Part shown: piece after piece, positions 54,659 through 62,836 of the stretch
Layout: each line of letters begins with the position of its first letter
Numbering within the stretch: the first letter of the stretch is position 1
From: CADEED01 sp963842515
Lineage (GTDB): Bacteria > Pseudomonadota > Gammaproteobacteria > Steroidobacterales > Steroidobacteraceae
Assembly: GCA_963842515.1 (NCBI GenBank)
Contig: CAWJGO010000002.1
Location: 620,001-684,000, forward strand
Direction: 5' to 3'
DNA length: 64,000 nt
The notes under the pieces: generated by a model
The model's database searches: none
Seen by the model: the letters and a program-made list of their open reading frames with translations, nothing else
What the model was told of the DNA's origin: nothing
Position numbers and translations under genes: made by a program

Positions 54659-56682
54659 GCGGCAGGCTGGCAGACATCGGCATCGTCAAAGACCACGTCA
54701 ATGGGAAGCAGCGGCACCTGGCACTCGACGCACACGCAGACGCCGCGCAGCAGGTCCACCTGCGGCACCGTCAGGCGCCCGCCAACGGCGATCACGCGCG
54801 CCATGCCTTCGGAAAACGAGCGCTTGCCGGTGGGATGGATCTGGGCGAGCGCGGCGAGCGTGCTGTCGAGTGCGGCAGGCGCAATCAAAGTGTCCGGATA
54901 AGGCGCCCATTTCTGCGGTGGCAACATTCCCATGAGGCCGGCGCGATAGGCGTTCTGCCCTTGCTTGCCGGCGCCGAAGCGGCACTGCGCCAGTGCGGCA
55001 TACAACTCACAGATTGCGGCTGCGCGTTCGGGCAGCGGCACCGGCGGCGATTGGTCCTTCGTCTTGGCGAGGCGCTTCTCGAGCATGCGCGTCAGCGAGA
55101 AACGCAGCATGTCACCACTCGCCACGGTGGGCGCGACCGCCCGTGCGATCGCGCGCAGGCGCTTTCGATCCGCCGGATCCAGTCCATCGAGCAATGTCAG
55201 CAGATCCGTCAGCAGCGGCAGGCGCGACGACGGTGCGAGCTGCGCGATACGCGCGATTTGCGCCTGCGTTTCCTTGAACACCTCGATACCCAGCAGGGGC
55301 GCGAGCCGCGTGAGCTGCGTGCGCCACTTCGCCGGCTCCGCTGCCAGCATGGTCGCGACGAACGCGGCCTGAACCGCGACTTTTGAATTTTCCACCTGCG
55401 CCACGAACGCGCCGATCGCCGCCTGTTGCTCCTGGCTCAAGCGATTGCGCAAGACGTCCGGCGGCGCCGTGCGTCCGGCGATCAGTCGCACGCCGGACGG
55501 CATGGTCTCCGCCAATGTCAGTCCGGATTCTGGCGCGGGTTGTGCAACAGCGGCGGGTTCGGACGCCGCCATTGCCATCGCCATCGCGGGCACCGGACCA
55601 AGCGCTGGCGCCGCGCCGTCGGACGCCGTGGGAACAGTGGGACTGGCAGGAGCTTTCGTCGCCTCCTTTCTGCGCTGGTCGTTCACCAGCGTACGGAAAC
55701 GCAGCGGCGTAACCCGCGCGTCGAGAGCGCGCACGCGTTCTTCGAGCGGCGGATGCGTGGCAAACCATGAGCCGCCAAGCTTGTTAGCCCACGATGCATC
55801 ACTCGCCGCAAAGAACATGTGCGCGACGCCTGAGGACGCTTCATGGGTCAGACGCGTGCCCGCGGGGGCGGCAGCCATGATGACGAAGGCGCCCTGCAGT
55901 GCCTGCGGATTGCGCGTGAACTGTACCGACGAGGCGTCGGCCAGATGCTCGCGGCGGCGCGAGACCGCGGCCTGCAGCAACCGGCCGGCCAGCATGCCGA
56001 TGCTGCCGGCGATGAAAATGCCGAATGCCATCACTTTGACGCGCGCCGCCCCGCGTCCGCCGCCGCGCCGGCGCATGAAGCGGCGTGCCAGGTCGGTGAT
56101 CACGAAGAGGCCGAAGATCCACGCGGTCAGCCGCATGTTGATCTTCATGTCGCCGTTGAGGATGTGACTGAACTCATGGCCGATGACCGCCTGCAGCTGC
56201 TCACGATCGAGCGCGTCGAGTGCGCCCTGGGTGATGGCGACCGCGGCTTCGTCGGCGGAGTGACCGGCTGCGAAGGCGTTGATGCATTGCTCATCCGGCA
56301 GCACGAAGACCTGTGGCTTGCGGATTCGGGCTGCGATCGCCATCTCTTCGACGATGTTGAGCAGCCGCTGGCGTTTGAGGTCGCCGTCGGCGGCGGTGAC
56401 GGGGACCCCACCGAGCGAGCGGGCCACCGTGGCGCCGCCGGCCCGCAGCTGCGAGCTCTTGTGCCACGAGGCGATCAGGATCGTGCCGAGCACAAGCAGC
56501 GAGATCCAGAAAATCACTTCGGGCTCGTGCCGCAGCACCTGGCGTGGATCGCCTTCGAGGCCTACCAGCACCACGAGGTTGATCACCACCACCACCGCGA
56601 GGATCGCGGCGATGAATCCCCACACCAGCCAGCGCGTATGTTTGCGCTGGGCATCCTGGCGTTCGAAGAACTGCGTGCTCAC
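54640..56682 (-). CDS. HtpX-like M48 metallopeptidase with long C-terminal extension
   Basis: 680 residues. Two N-terminal helices (about 18-40, 55-73), then an M48 domain with HEFSH (VIGHEFSHILNGDMKINM, about 168-185), two more helices and RRREHLADASSVQFTRNP with the third zinc ligand. The peptidase ends near 330. A Pro/Ala linker (about 340-385) and a helical domain of about 290 residues follow, ending in VCVCVECQ. HtpX is about 290 residues, so the extension doubles the size. The LemA gene often seen beside this type is absent. Confidence 0.87.
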   Translation of the reverse strand: MSTQFFERQDAQRKHTRWLVWGFIAAILAVVVVINLVVLVGLEGDPRQVLRHEPEVIFWISLLVLGTILIASWHKSSQLRAGGATVARSLGGVPVTAADGDLKRQRLLNIVEEMAIAARIRKPQVFVLPDEQCINAFAAGHSADEAAVAITQGALDALDREQLQAVIGHEFSHILNGDMKINMRLTAWIFGLFVITDLARRFMRRRGGGRGAARVKVMAFGIFIAGSIGMLAGRLLQAAVSRRREHLADASSVQFTRNPQALQGAFVIMAAAPAGTRLTHEASSGVAHMFFAASDASWANKLGGSWFATHPPLEERVRALDARVTPLRFRTLVNDQRRKEATKAPASPTVPTASDGAAPALGPVPAMAMAMAASEPAAVAQPAPESGLTLAETMPSGVRLIAGRTAPPDVLRNRLSQEQQAAIGAFVAQVENSKVAVQAAFVATMLAAEPAKWRTQLTRLAPLLGIEVFKETQAQIARIAQLAPSSRLPLLTDLLTLLDGLDPADRKRLRAIARAVAPTVASGDMLRFSLTRMLEKRLAKTKDQSPPVPLPERAAAICELYAALAQCRFGAGKQGQNAYRAGLMGMLPPQKWAPYPDTLIAPAALDSTLAALAQIHPTGKRSFSEGMARVIAVGGRLTVPQVDLLRGVCVCVECQVPLLPIDVVFDDADVCQPAAQVSAR

Positions 56683-56838
56683 GGCTGGATTGGCTCGCTA
56701 AACAGAAGGCAGCAAATTAGCGCCAAATCGCGGGGTTGGACGTGCTCTGGCGCACGGCCCGTCGCAAAAACCCGCCGCAAATGCGACCGGCTTAACGGTT
56801 GCGGGCCAGCCCACGGCGGCGCCCGGGGCAAACCGCTG

Positions 56839-56844
56839 TAATAT
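56839..56844 (+). promoter_or_regulatory. -10 element of the 74-residue membrane protein gene
   Basis: TAATAT followed by 8 nt and the ATG at 56853; no ribosome-binding site between. Confidence 0.5.
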
Positions 56845-56852
56845 TGCCCGCC

Positions 56853-57077
56853 ATGAACCTCGAACCGCAAAAGCACGACTCTGAAATCCGCGCCCACAGC
56901 GGCCTGGCTCGAGTGCTCGCCAGCCTCACGATTCTGGCGCTGGCGGCCATCACCATTCTCGTGGTGCTCGAAGTCATTCCACGTTCGGCCTTCACCGAGA
57001 TGGCCGGCAAGACTGCGCTGATCGCCGGTGTCTGCGTGGTCTCCGTGTTCGCAATCGGATTGCTGACCCGAAGGTGA
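56853..57077 (+). CDS. Small two-helix membrane protein
   Basis: 74 residues. A charged N-terminus (MNLEPQKHDSEIRAHS) is followed by two hydrophobic segments (about 19-42 and 52-71). Its stop overlaps the GTG start of the MobA-like gene, so the two are translated together. No family recognised. An upstream in-frame extension to 56799 crosses the -10 and is unlikely. Confidence 0.7.
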   Translation: MNLEPQKHDSEIRAHSGLARVLASLTILALAAITILVVLEVIPRSAFTEMAGKTALIAGVCVVSVFAIGLLTRR

Positions 57078-57724
57078 ACGACGGCGGGAGCAGCGAGGCG
57101 AGCCATATCCACGTGGTGGTTCTGGCCGCCGGCAACTCCTCGCGTTTCGGGTCCGCCAAACAACTCGTGCGCGTCAACGGACGCCCGCTCATGCACAGCG
57201 TCGTCAGCCGCGCGGTGGAGCTCGCCGGTCACTCGGTCACCGTCGTGCTCGGCGCGAATGCCGCCGAGCTCGCACCCCTGCTCCGGCACAGCCCGGCCGG
57301 CGTCGCCGTCAATCGCGACTGGGCCGAAGGAATCGCCAGCTCGATCCGCGAAGGCCTAGCGCATGCGCCGCAGTCGGCTGACGGCGTATTGATCGCGCTC
57401 GCCGACCAGGCTGCCGTCACCACGGAAGACTTCCGCCGGCTCGCGGGCGTATGGCGGCGGACACCGACGTCGATCGCCGCCGCCCAGTACGCGGGCAGTG
57501 TCGGCGTGCCGGCGATTTTTCCGCGATGGTGTTTTCGCGAGCTCAACGAGTTGCGCGGCGATCGCGGCGCGCAGTTGCTGCTGCAGCGGCACGTCGACCG
57601 GCTCATCCGCCTGCCGATGCCCAGCGCCGAGCTCGATATTGATCGCCCCGAGGATCTGCTGGCGCTCGAAGCGAACACCGAGCTCAAGCGCCCGGCCGCC
57701 CCCGACGCTCCATCGGACAGCTAA
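57074..57724 (+). CDS. MobA-like nucleotidyltransferase (MocA-type)
   Basis: 216 residues with GTG start. N-terminal signature VVLAAGNSSRFGSAKQL (LAAGxSxRxG-x2-K-x-L), metal-binding ALADQ, GDRGAQ and D-I-D-x-PEDL end, as in CTP:molybdopterin cytidylyltransferases that make the cofactor for xanthine-dehydrogenase-type enzymes. XdhC, encoded 3 kb upstream, belongs to the same maturation route, which supports MocA over MobA. Substrate choice (CTP or GTP) is inferred. Confidence 0.85.
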   Translation: MNDGGSSEASHIHVVVLAAGNSSRFGSAKQLVRVNGRPLMHSVVSRAVELAGHSVTVVLGANAAELAPLLRHSPAGVAVNRDWAEGIASSIREGLAHAPQSADGVLIALADQAAVTTEDFRRLAGVWRRTPTSIAAAQYAGSVGVPAIFPRWCFRELNELRGDRGAQLLLQRHVDRLIRLPMPSAELDIDRPEDLLALEANTELKRPAAPDAPSDS

Positions 57725-57748
57725 GAGCTGTCACGGCGCAATCGCTTT

Positions 57749-58501
57749 TCAGCCTGCTGCCAGCGCCAGCAGCCGCGCCACCGGAAAGGCCAGCACCACC
57801 ATCGTGCACGGCGCGAGGCACAACACGAGCGCCGCCCAGAGCTTGAGGGGTGCAGCGCGCGCCAGCCGCTCGGCCTGGGCGAAGCAATGCGCCGCCGACT
57901 GCAGTGCTCGCTCGCGAAAAACCTGAGCGGGATCGATGCCGAAACGTTCCGCCGAGCGCAGCGCGCCCACCAGCGATGACAAGGGTTTGAGATTCACTCG
58001 TTGCTCCAGGGCGCGCAGGGCTTCGAGCGGTTCGGCGCCGGCGTGAATCTCGAGTATCACGCGCGACCACGCACGCCGCAGCACGCCCTCCGGCGCCCGT
58101 TCGGCGCAGATGGCGAGCGCCGCCGGCAAACTACTGCCCGACTCCATGGCGAGCGCAATGAGGTCGAGATGCACAGCCAGATCGTAGAGCACTTCGCGCT
58201 CGACGCGCTGGCGCGCCGCAGTCAAAAACTGCGGCGCCACCCAGTATCCGAGCGCCGCCACGGTGAGACCCGCGAGCCAGGCGCCTGCGCCAAGGCGCGA
58301 GGTGGCAATGAACACTGGCACGCCGGCGGCGACCCCGGCCCACGCGCGCGTGGCCTGCCAGTGCACCGGCGCTGTCAGGCGCGCGAGCTCCGCCGAACGC
58401 AATGCATCGCGAATGTCGAGCAGGCCGCGCAGCGCATATACGCTGAGTGCGAAAGCGCCGACGGCAGCAAGCAACAGGACGAACAGCGGCAGCTGGCTCA
58501 C
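57749..58501 (-). CDS. Type II secretion/Tad F-domain membrane protein (TadC-like)
   Basis: 250 residues from a GTG at 58501. A T2SSF domain (about 95-210: LYDLAVHLDLIALAMESGSSLPAALAICAE, ILEIHAGAEPLEALRALEQR, SLVGALRSAERFG) is flanked by N-terminal helices (about 5-25, 50-85) and two C-terminal helices (about 217-245). Such proteins form the inner-membrane platform for pilus or Tad assembly. No TadA ATPase, pilin or secretin is nearby. Confidence 0.82.
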   Translation of the reverse strand: MSQLPLFVLLLAAVGAFALSVYALRGLLDIRDALRSAELARLTAPVHWQATRAWAGVAAGVPVFIATSRLGAGAWLAGLTVAALGYWVAPQFLTAARQRVEREVLYDLAVHLDLIALAMESGSSLPAALAICAERAPEGVLRRAWSRVILEIHAGAEPLEALRALEQRVNLKPLSSLVGALRSAERFGIDPAQVFRERALQSAAHCFAQAERLARAAPLKLWAALVLCLAPCTMVVLAFPVARLLALAAG

Positions 58502-58503
58502 GG

Positions 58504-59022
58504 CTAGATATCGACGCGCGACAGGCGCCACAACAACCAGCAGCCGGCACCTTCGATGGCCAGCAGCAGCACCAGCGCGGCGGCGGGAACGTCGATGTCT
58601 GCGGCCCGAACCAACAGCAGCACGAACGGCGGAGTGGCCGCCGCCACGGCGCCTCGACGCCGGCCGGAAGCCGTGCGCGCCAGCATCTTGCGCTCGAAGG
58701 CAACGCGGCGTTTCAAACGCAGCGCCAGGCGCTGCGCGGTGTCGGCCAGCAGCTCCGGGCGATCGTGCGGCAGCTCGTGCGCCAGCAACAGCGATGCGAA
58801 CTCGGGGATTCGCAACCGGCCGGCACGCGAGCACAGCGCGGCATCGAGTGGCAGACAGCGCGCACCCGCACTGATACTGCTGCGCGCGGCCAGCGCGAAG
58901 TCCGCGAGCGCCGAGGCCACCGCACTGCATTCGCGAGCGTGGCGGCGCCGGAACGCGGCAGCCAGTGCCGGCAGCGCAATGAACGCCGCCACGGCCCCAA
59001 GCGACAGCCAGCAGAGCGGCAT
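58504..59022 (-). CDS. Short TadB-like membrane protein
   Basis: 172 residues from the ATG at 59022. N-terminal helix (about 5-23), a T2SSF-like helical part (ALADFALAARSSISAGARCLPLDAALCSRAG...ERKMLARTASGRRRGAVAAATPPFVLLL) and a C-terminal helix pair. TadB and TadC are usually about 300 residues, so this is small. Located 2 bp before the TadC-like gene and overlapping the stop of a 46-residue ORF (TGATG). Family assignment is tentative. Confidence 0.65.
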   Translation of the reverse strand: MPLCWLSLGAVAAFIALPALAAAFRRRHARECSAVASALADFALAARSSISAGARCLPLDAALCSRAGRLRIPEFASLLLAHELPHDRPELLADTAQRLALRLKRRVAFERKMLARTASGRRRGAVAAATPPFVLLLVRAADIDVPAAALVLLLAIEGAGCWLLWRLSRVDI

Positions 59023-59162
59023 CAGCCGGCATGACCGCCACCTGCACCCAACAACCAGCTGCCGTATCCCTGCCACAGCAAAGCGGCCAGAACCAACACC
59101 AGGAGAACGGTCGCGCACCGCTCGGCGCGGGAGAATCTTGAGTGGCGGTCGCGGGCATCCAT
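59022..59162 (-). CDS. 46-residue single-helix membrane peptide in the Tad-like cluster
   Basis: Begins MDARDRHSRFSRAERC, then one hydrophobic helix (about 17-37) and a GAGGGHAG tail. The stop overlaps the TadB-like start in TGATG, the arrangement expected for coupled translation. No homologue recognised. Could be a pilin-like or accessory peptide, or chance; no cleavage motif of Flp pilins is seen. Confidence 0.5.
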   Translation of the reverse strand: MDARDRHSRFSRAERCATVLLVLVLAALLWQGYGSWLLGAGGGHAG

Positions 59163-59244
59163 GCAGGTGCATTGGATCGCCATCCCGCAATTCTGTCAGC
59201 TCGCCAATGTCACGCGAATGCCTAACTTCGCGGCTTGCCAGTGC

Positions 59245-59805
59245 TCAGGCCTTCACGACGACGAGTTGCCTTGCCTTGATGGCATCGCGATTCGCGTTGA
59301 CGAAGATGTTCAGGTAGTCGGGATTGGTGAAAGCCAGCTTCATGAAAACCACTTCGCCGGCGCCGCTCATGAGATCGGTGAGCTGTACGTTGGCTTCCTT
59401 GATGCGCACCGGTTGATAGAAGCTGGTCTTCGGCGGCTTCGGAAGGCGAAGCCGCCAGACGACGATCATGAGTGCGAGCGCCAGCGCGAAGCTCAGAGCG
59501 AACATGCGCTCGGCGATCCAGACCGGCAATTCCACGGTCGACCCAAGGACTATCAGCGCCATGAACGCCACGCAGGTACCCAGCGCGACCAGCAACACTT
59601 TCGAGAAAAATCCCTGAGGCCGGCGACGCGTACTGCGGCGACATTCGGCGCACACGGGTACTGGTAGTTTGAACGTGGTTTCGGTGCCGCCGATTCCGAA
59701 ATAACGCGTGACCCTGGTGTCCTGGATCTCGTTCATGCAATTAGTGTCGCCGCAGTTGCAGCAAAAGGTCGTGGGAAACACGAGCGAGGGCGACGCGGGC
59801 TGCAT
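59245..59805 (-). CDS. Zinc-ribbon two-helix membrane protein
   Basis: 186 residues from the ATG at 59805 with GGAAGG eight bases upstream; a GTG at 59829 overlapping the mmsA stop is the alternative. N-terminal cysteines in CCNCGDTNC (15-23) and CAEC (52-55) form a probable zinc ribbon. Two helices (about 68-88, 101-117) and a C-terminal soluble domain of about 65 residues follow. Family and function unknown. Confidence 0.75.
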   Translation of the reverse strand: MQPASPSLVFPTTFCCNCGDTNCMNEIQDTRVTRYFGIGGTETTFKLPVPVCAECRRSTRRRPQGFFSKVLLVALGTCVAFMALIVLGSTVELPVWIAERMFALSFALALALMIVVWRLRLPKPPKTSFYQPVRIKEANVQLTDLMSGAGEVVFMKLAFTNPDYLNIFVNANRDAIKARQLVVVKA

Positions 59806-59825
59806 GGGACTTGCCTTCCTTGGGC

Positions 59826-61337
59826 TCACTTCATCGTCGGCATGACGAATTCGGGACCGCCTTCATCGAGGTTGGGCCAGCGGCTGGTGACGGTCTTGAG
59901 CCGCGTGTAGAAACGCACGCCTTCCATGCCGTGCATGGCGTGATCGGCGAAGCTCGAACGCCGCCAGCCACCGAAACTGAAAAACGCCATGGGCACGGGA
60001 ATGGGCACGTTGACCCCGACCATGCCGACCTCGATGCCTTGGACGAACGCGCGCGCCGCCGCGCCGTCACGCGTGAACACGGCGGTTCCATTGGCGAACT
60101 CGTGCGAATTCACGAGCTTCACCGCCTCGCCGAGCGAGGGCACGCGCACCACCACCAGCACCGGACCGAAAATTTCCTCGCGATAGATTCTCATCGCGGC
60201 GCTGACACCGTCGAACAGGCTGCCACCGAGGAAAAATCCGTTTTCGTAGCCGGCGACCTCGAGGCCGCGGCCGTCCACCACCAGGCGCGCGCCTTCGGCT
60301 ACGCCCGCGGCAATGTAGTCAGTCACCTTGGTCCGATGCGCGGCGGTGATCAGCGGCCCCATGTCGGCCTCACCGTTCTGAGAATGATCGACGCGCAAGG
60401 TTTTCACGCGCGCGGAGAGCGCGGCCACCAGGCGGTCTGCCGTGGCTTCGCCAACTGCAACGGCCACCGAAATCGCCATGCAACGCTCGCCCGCCGACCC
60501 GTAAGCCGCGCCCAGCAGCGCATCGCAGACCAGTTGCGTGTCGGCATCGGGGAGCATGACCAGGTGATTCTTCGCCCCGCCCAGCGCCTGGACGCGTTTG
60601 CCATGCGCAACTCCTTCGCGCTGCACGTATTCGGCGATTGGGGTAGACCCCACGAAACTGACGGCGTTGATCAAAGGATGGCGCAGCAGCGCATCCACGG
60701 CGACCTTGTCACCGTTGACGACGTTGAAAACCCCGGGCGGAAGACCGGCCTCGTGAAGCCACTGCGCTAACAACAAACCGGCGCCAGGATCACGCTCCGA
60801 AGGCTTGAGTATGAAAGTGTTGCCGCAGACCAGCGCCACGGGAAACATCCACAGGGGCACCATGGCCGGAAAATTGAACGGGGTGATGCCGGCGGCCACG
60901 CCGAGCGGCTGGCGCAGCGAATAACTGTCGACTCCGGTGCCGACGTTGTCGGCGAACTCACCCTTGAGGAGGTGCGGCGCGCCGCAGGCAAACTCCACCA
61001 CCTCGAGGCCACGCGTCACCTCGCCGGCGGCGTCACTCACCAGTTTGCCGTGCTCCGAAGCAATGAGTTTCGCGAGTTCGCCGCGCCGCTGCTCGATGAT
61101 TTCCTTGAACCTGGAGAGTACGCGCGCACGCTTGAGTGCCGGCGTCGCCGCCCAGGAGGGAAAAGCCGCGCGTGCCGCGCGCACGGCGGCATCGACTTCG
61201 GTCTCGTTCGCGAATGCCACGCGCGCCGCTACGATGCCCATCGAAGGATTGAAAACTTCCCCGGCGCGCCCGGAGACGCCGGCGACCAGATGTCCGCCGA
61301 TCCAGTGTGAGTAGCTGCTGACGCGCTCTTGGGTCAT
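59826..61337 (-). CDS. mmsA: Methylmalonate-semialdehyde dehydrogenase (CoA-acylating)
   Basis: Converts methylmalonate semialdehyde to propionyl-CoA in valine (and inositol) catabolism. 503 residues. Catalytic cysteine in GSAGERCMAISVAV, a form specific to MMSDH; FNFPAMVPLWMFPVA, KPSERDPGAGLLLA, FVGSTPIAEYV and the end GEFVMPTMK-type tail fit. The usual mmsB partner is not adjacent. TACACT lies 7 nt before the ATG, and an 18-bp inverted repeat lies in the divergent spacer. Confidence 0.93.
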   Translation of the reverse strand: MTQERVSSYSHWIGGHLVAGVSGRAGEVFNPSMGIVAARVAFANETEVDAAVRAARAAFPSWAATPALKRARVLSRFKEIIEQRRGELAKLIASEHGKLVSDAAGEVTRGLEVVEFACGAPHLLKGEFADNVGTGVDSYSLRQPLGVAAGITPFNFPAMVPLWMFPVALVCGNTFILKPSERDPGAGLLLAQWLHEAGLPPGVFNVVNGDKVAVDALLRHPLINAVSFVGSTPIAEYVQREGVAHGKRVQALGGAKNHLVMLPDADTQLVCDALLGAAYGSAGERCMAISVAVAVGEATADRLVAALSARVKTLRVDHSQNGEADMGPLITAAHRTKVTDYIAAGVAEGARLVVDGRGLEVAGYENGFFLGGSLFDGVSAAMRIYREEIFGPVLVVVRVPSLGEAVKLVNSHEFANGTAVFTRDGAAARAFVQGIEVGMVGVNVPIPVPMAFFSFGGWRRSSFADHAMHGMEGVRFYTRLKTVTSRWPNLDEGGPEFVMPTMK

Positions 61338-61344
61338 TTGCCGG

Positions 61345-61350
61345 AGTGTA
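61345..61350 (-). promoter_or_regulatory. -10 element of mmsA, 7 nt before the start codon
   Basis: Minus-strand TACACT, then CCGGCAA, then ATG at 61337. Its partner promoter diverges at 61385. Confidence 0.45.
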
Positions 61351-61361
61351 GCGCCGCCGCC

Positions 61362-61379
61362 TGAACTCCAGGGAGTTCA
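61362..61379. promoter_or_regulatory. Operator-like inverted repeat between divergent mmsA and membrane-protein promoters
   Basis: TGAACTCC-AG-GGAGTTCA, perfect 8-bp arms with a 2-bp centre. It lies between the two divergent -10 elements (61345-61350 and 61385-61390), over both expected -35 regions. The regulator is unknown. Confidence 0.6.
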
Positions 61380-61384
61380 CTCAA

Positions 61385-61390
61385 TATAAT
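61385..61390 (+). promoter_or_regulatory. -10 element directly upstream of the 220-residue protein gene
   Basis: Consensus TATAAT, then GTGGCC and the ATG at 61397, so the A of ATG would be +1. The GTG right after the hexamer is an in-frame alternative start. Confidence 0.65.
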
Positions 61391-61396
61391 GTGGCC

Positions 61397-62059
61397 ATGG
61401 AAAAGCCCCCGGCCGAGCATCAAAAGGTCCTTAAGGACCTCGACCGCCTGATGACCGAGGCAACCGACGAAGCCAGCCGCGCGGAAATCCAGAGATTGCG
61501 CGACTCGCTGAATACGCCCGAGATGATCGAGATGGCGCGCGCGGCGCAGCGTAAAAATTCGCGCCGCGAGCAGAATCCGGTGCTCGAGTTCCATGACCCG
61601 CTGCTGCCCTCCTACTTCACGGCCACGGGCAGCGTGGTGGCGGGTGCCCTCTGCCTGTATGCCGTCGTGCTGGGTTTCGACGTGCCGTTCGTGGTGGTGG
61701 GCGGCAAAGCACTGAATCCCTGGATCGTCGCGGCGTTGAGCGGCGCGGTATCGGTGGCGTTCACGGCGCTGTCGCTGACACGGAGTTTTACCGTCCGCTT
61801 CGACGTCGACGGAATGGCCTCACGAGTCAGTGGCGGCCGGTGGCGGCGCTTGTACATTGGTGCCATGCCGTGGAAGAGCATTCGCGCCTTGCGCGAGCGC
61901 CCGCAGGACCGCGTCCTCGAAGTCCACGCTTTCAGTGGCGAGGTTTTCGAAATCCCGATGCGGGTCGTGAACTACCCGATCCTGCGCCACCATCTCGACA
62001 ACATGCTGATGCTGTACGGCGGCGCGAGGCAGCCGACCGTGGCCGCGGGAGAGCGCTGA
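61397..62059 (+). CDS. Two-helix membrane protein with PH-like C-terminal domain
   Basis: 220 residues. N-terminal helical, highly charged segment (to about 60), two transmembrane helices (about 75-97, 106-126), then a beta-rich region (FTVRFDVDGMASRV, MPWKSIRALRERP, VLEVHAFSGEVFEIPMRV) resembling bacterial PH-like domains. No family name recognised. Its stop abuts the stop of convergent cysQ with no base between. Confidence 0.75.
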   Translation: MEKPPAEHQKVLKDLDRLMTEATDEASRAEIQRLRDSLNTPEMIEMARAAQRKNSRREQNPVLEFHDPLLPSYFTATGSVVAGALCLYAVVLGFDVPFVVVGGKALNPWIVAALSGAVSVAFTALSLTRSFTVRFDVDGMASRVSGGRWRRLYIGAMPWKSIRALRERPQDRVLEVHAFSGEVFEIPMRVVNYPILRHHLDNMLMLYGGARQPTVAAGER

Positions 62060-62836
62060 CTATTTGCGGCCCCACGCCACGAAGTTGCCGTTGCGGAAGC
62101 CGGGCTTGCCGTACTTGAAGGGCTCACCCGCGAGCCCGGTGACCGTGCCACCCGCGGCATTGAGCACCGCATGCCCGGCCGCGGTATCCCATTCCATGGT
62201 GGTGCCCACGCGCGGGTAGATGTCGGCCTCGCCGGCCGCCACCAGGCAGAACTTCAGCGAGGATCCGATCGAGCGGAACTCCGCCACGGAGTAGTTAGCA
62301 AGGAAGGCGTCGGTTTCGGGCGTGCGATGCGAGCGGGAGGCTACCGCGGTGAGCCCGCGCGCCGGTGCCGGGCGCACCCTGATCGCATTACCCATCGATG
62401 GCATCGTGCCGTCCGGGTCGGCATCGATATGGCCGGCTTTGCCGGCGCGCACGTCGCCCCAGTACAGCTCACGGCGAGCGGGTGCGAAGACCACGCCCAG
62501 GACCGGTTCGCCGTCTTCGATCAGCGCGACATTGACGGTGAATTCATCGCGGTGGCTGACGAACTCGCGCGTGCCATCGAGCGGGTCGACCAGGAAAAAG
62601 CGTTCCGCGATCACCGGCACCCGGCCTGCCGCGACGGACTCTTCGGCGACCACCGGCACGTCGGGAGCGATCGCGGCGAGATCCGCGAGAATGATTTTCT
62701 CCGCCGCTTCGTCGGCGGCCGTGACCGGCGATGCATCGGCCTTGTCGCGCACGGAGAATTCCGTGACATAGACCGCCATGATGGCGCCGCCGGCCCTCTG
62801 GGCCGTATAAATCAGCGATTGCAGCAGTGCACTCAT
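62060..62836 (-). CDS. cysQ: 3'(2'),5'-bisphosphate nucleotidase CysQ
   Basis: Removes the 3' phosphate from PAP, the by-product of sulfate activation. 258 residues from the ATG at 62836; the longer frame is a malQ shadow. Inositol-monophosphatase-fold metal motifs: AEES (64-67), DPLDGTREF (84-92) and EWDTAAGHAVL near 205-215. The DPLDGT[RK]EF form marks CysQ rather than SuhB. ATGA overlap with malQ. Confidence 0.93.
   Translation of the reverse strand: MSALLQSLIYTAQRAGGAIMAVYVTEFSVRDKADASPVTAADEAAEKIILADLAAIAPDVPVVAEESVAAGRVPVIAERFFLVDPLDGTREFVSHRDEFTVNVALIEDGEPVLGVVFAPARRELYWGDVRAGKAGHIDADPDGTMPSMGNAIRVRPAPARGLTAVASRSHRTPETDAFLANYSVAEFRSIGSSLKFCLVAAGEADIYPRVGTTMEWDTAAGHAVLNAAGGTVTGLAGEPFKYGKPGFRNGNFVAWGRK

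Noticed and set aside
57749..59158. Single 469-residue protein spanning the Tad-like region
   Set aside because: Its N-terminal half is an out-of-frame, Arg/Ala-rich shadow of the TadB-like gene; real T2SSF sequence begins after the GTG at 58501.
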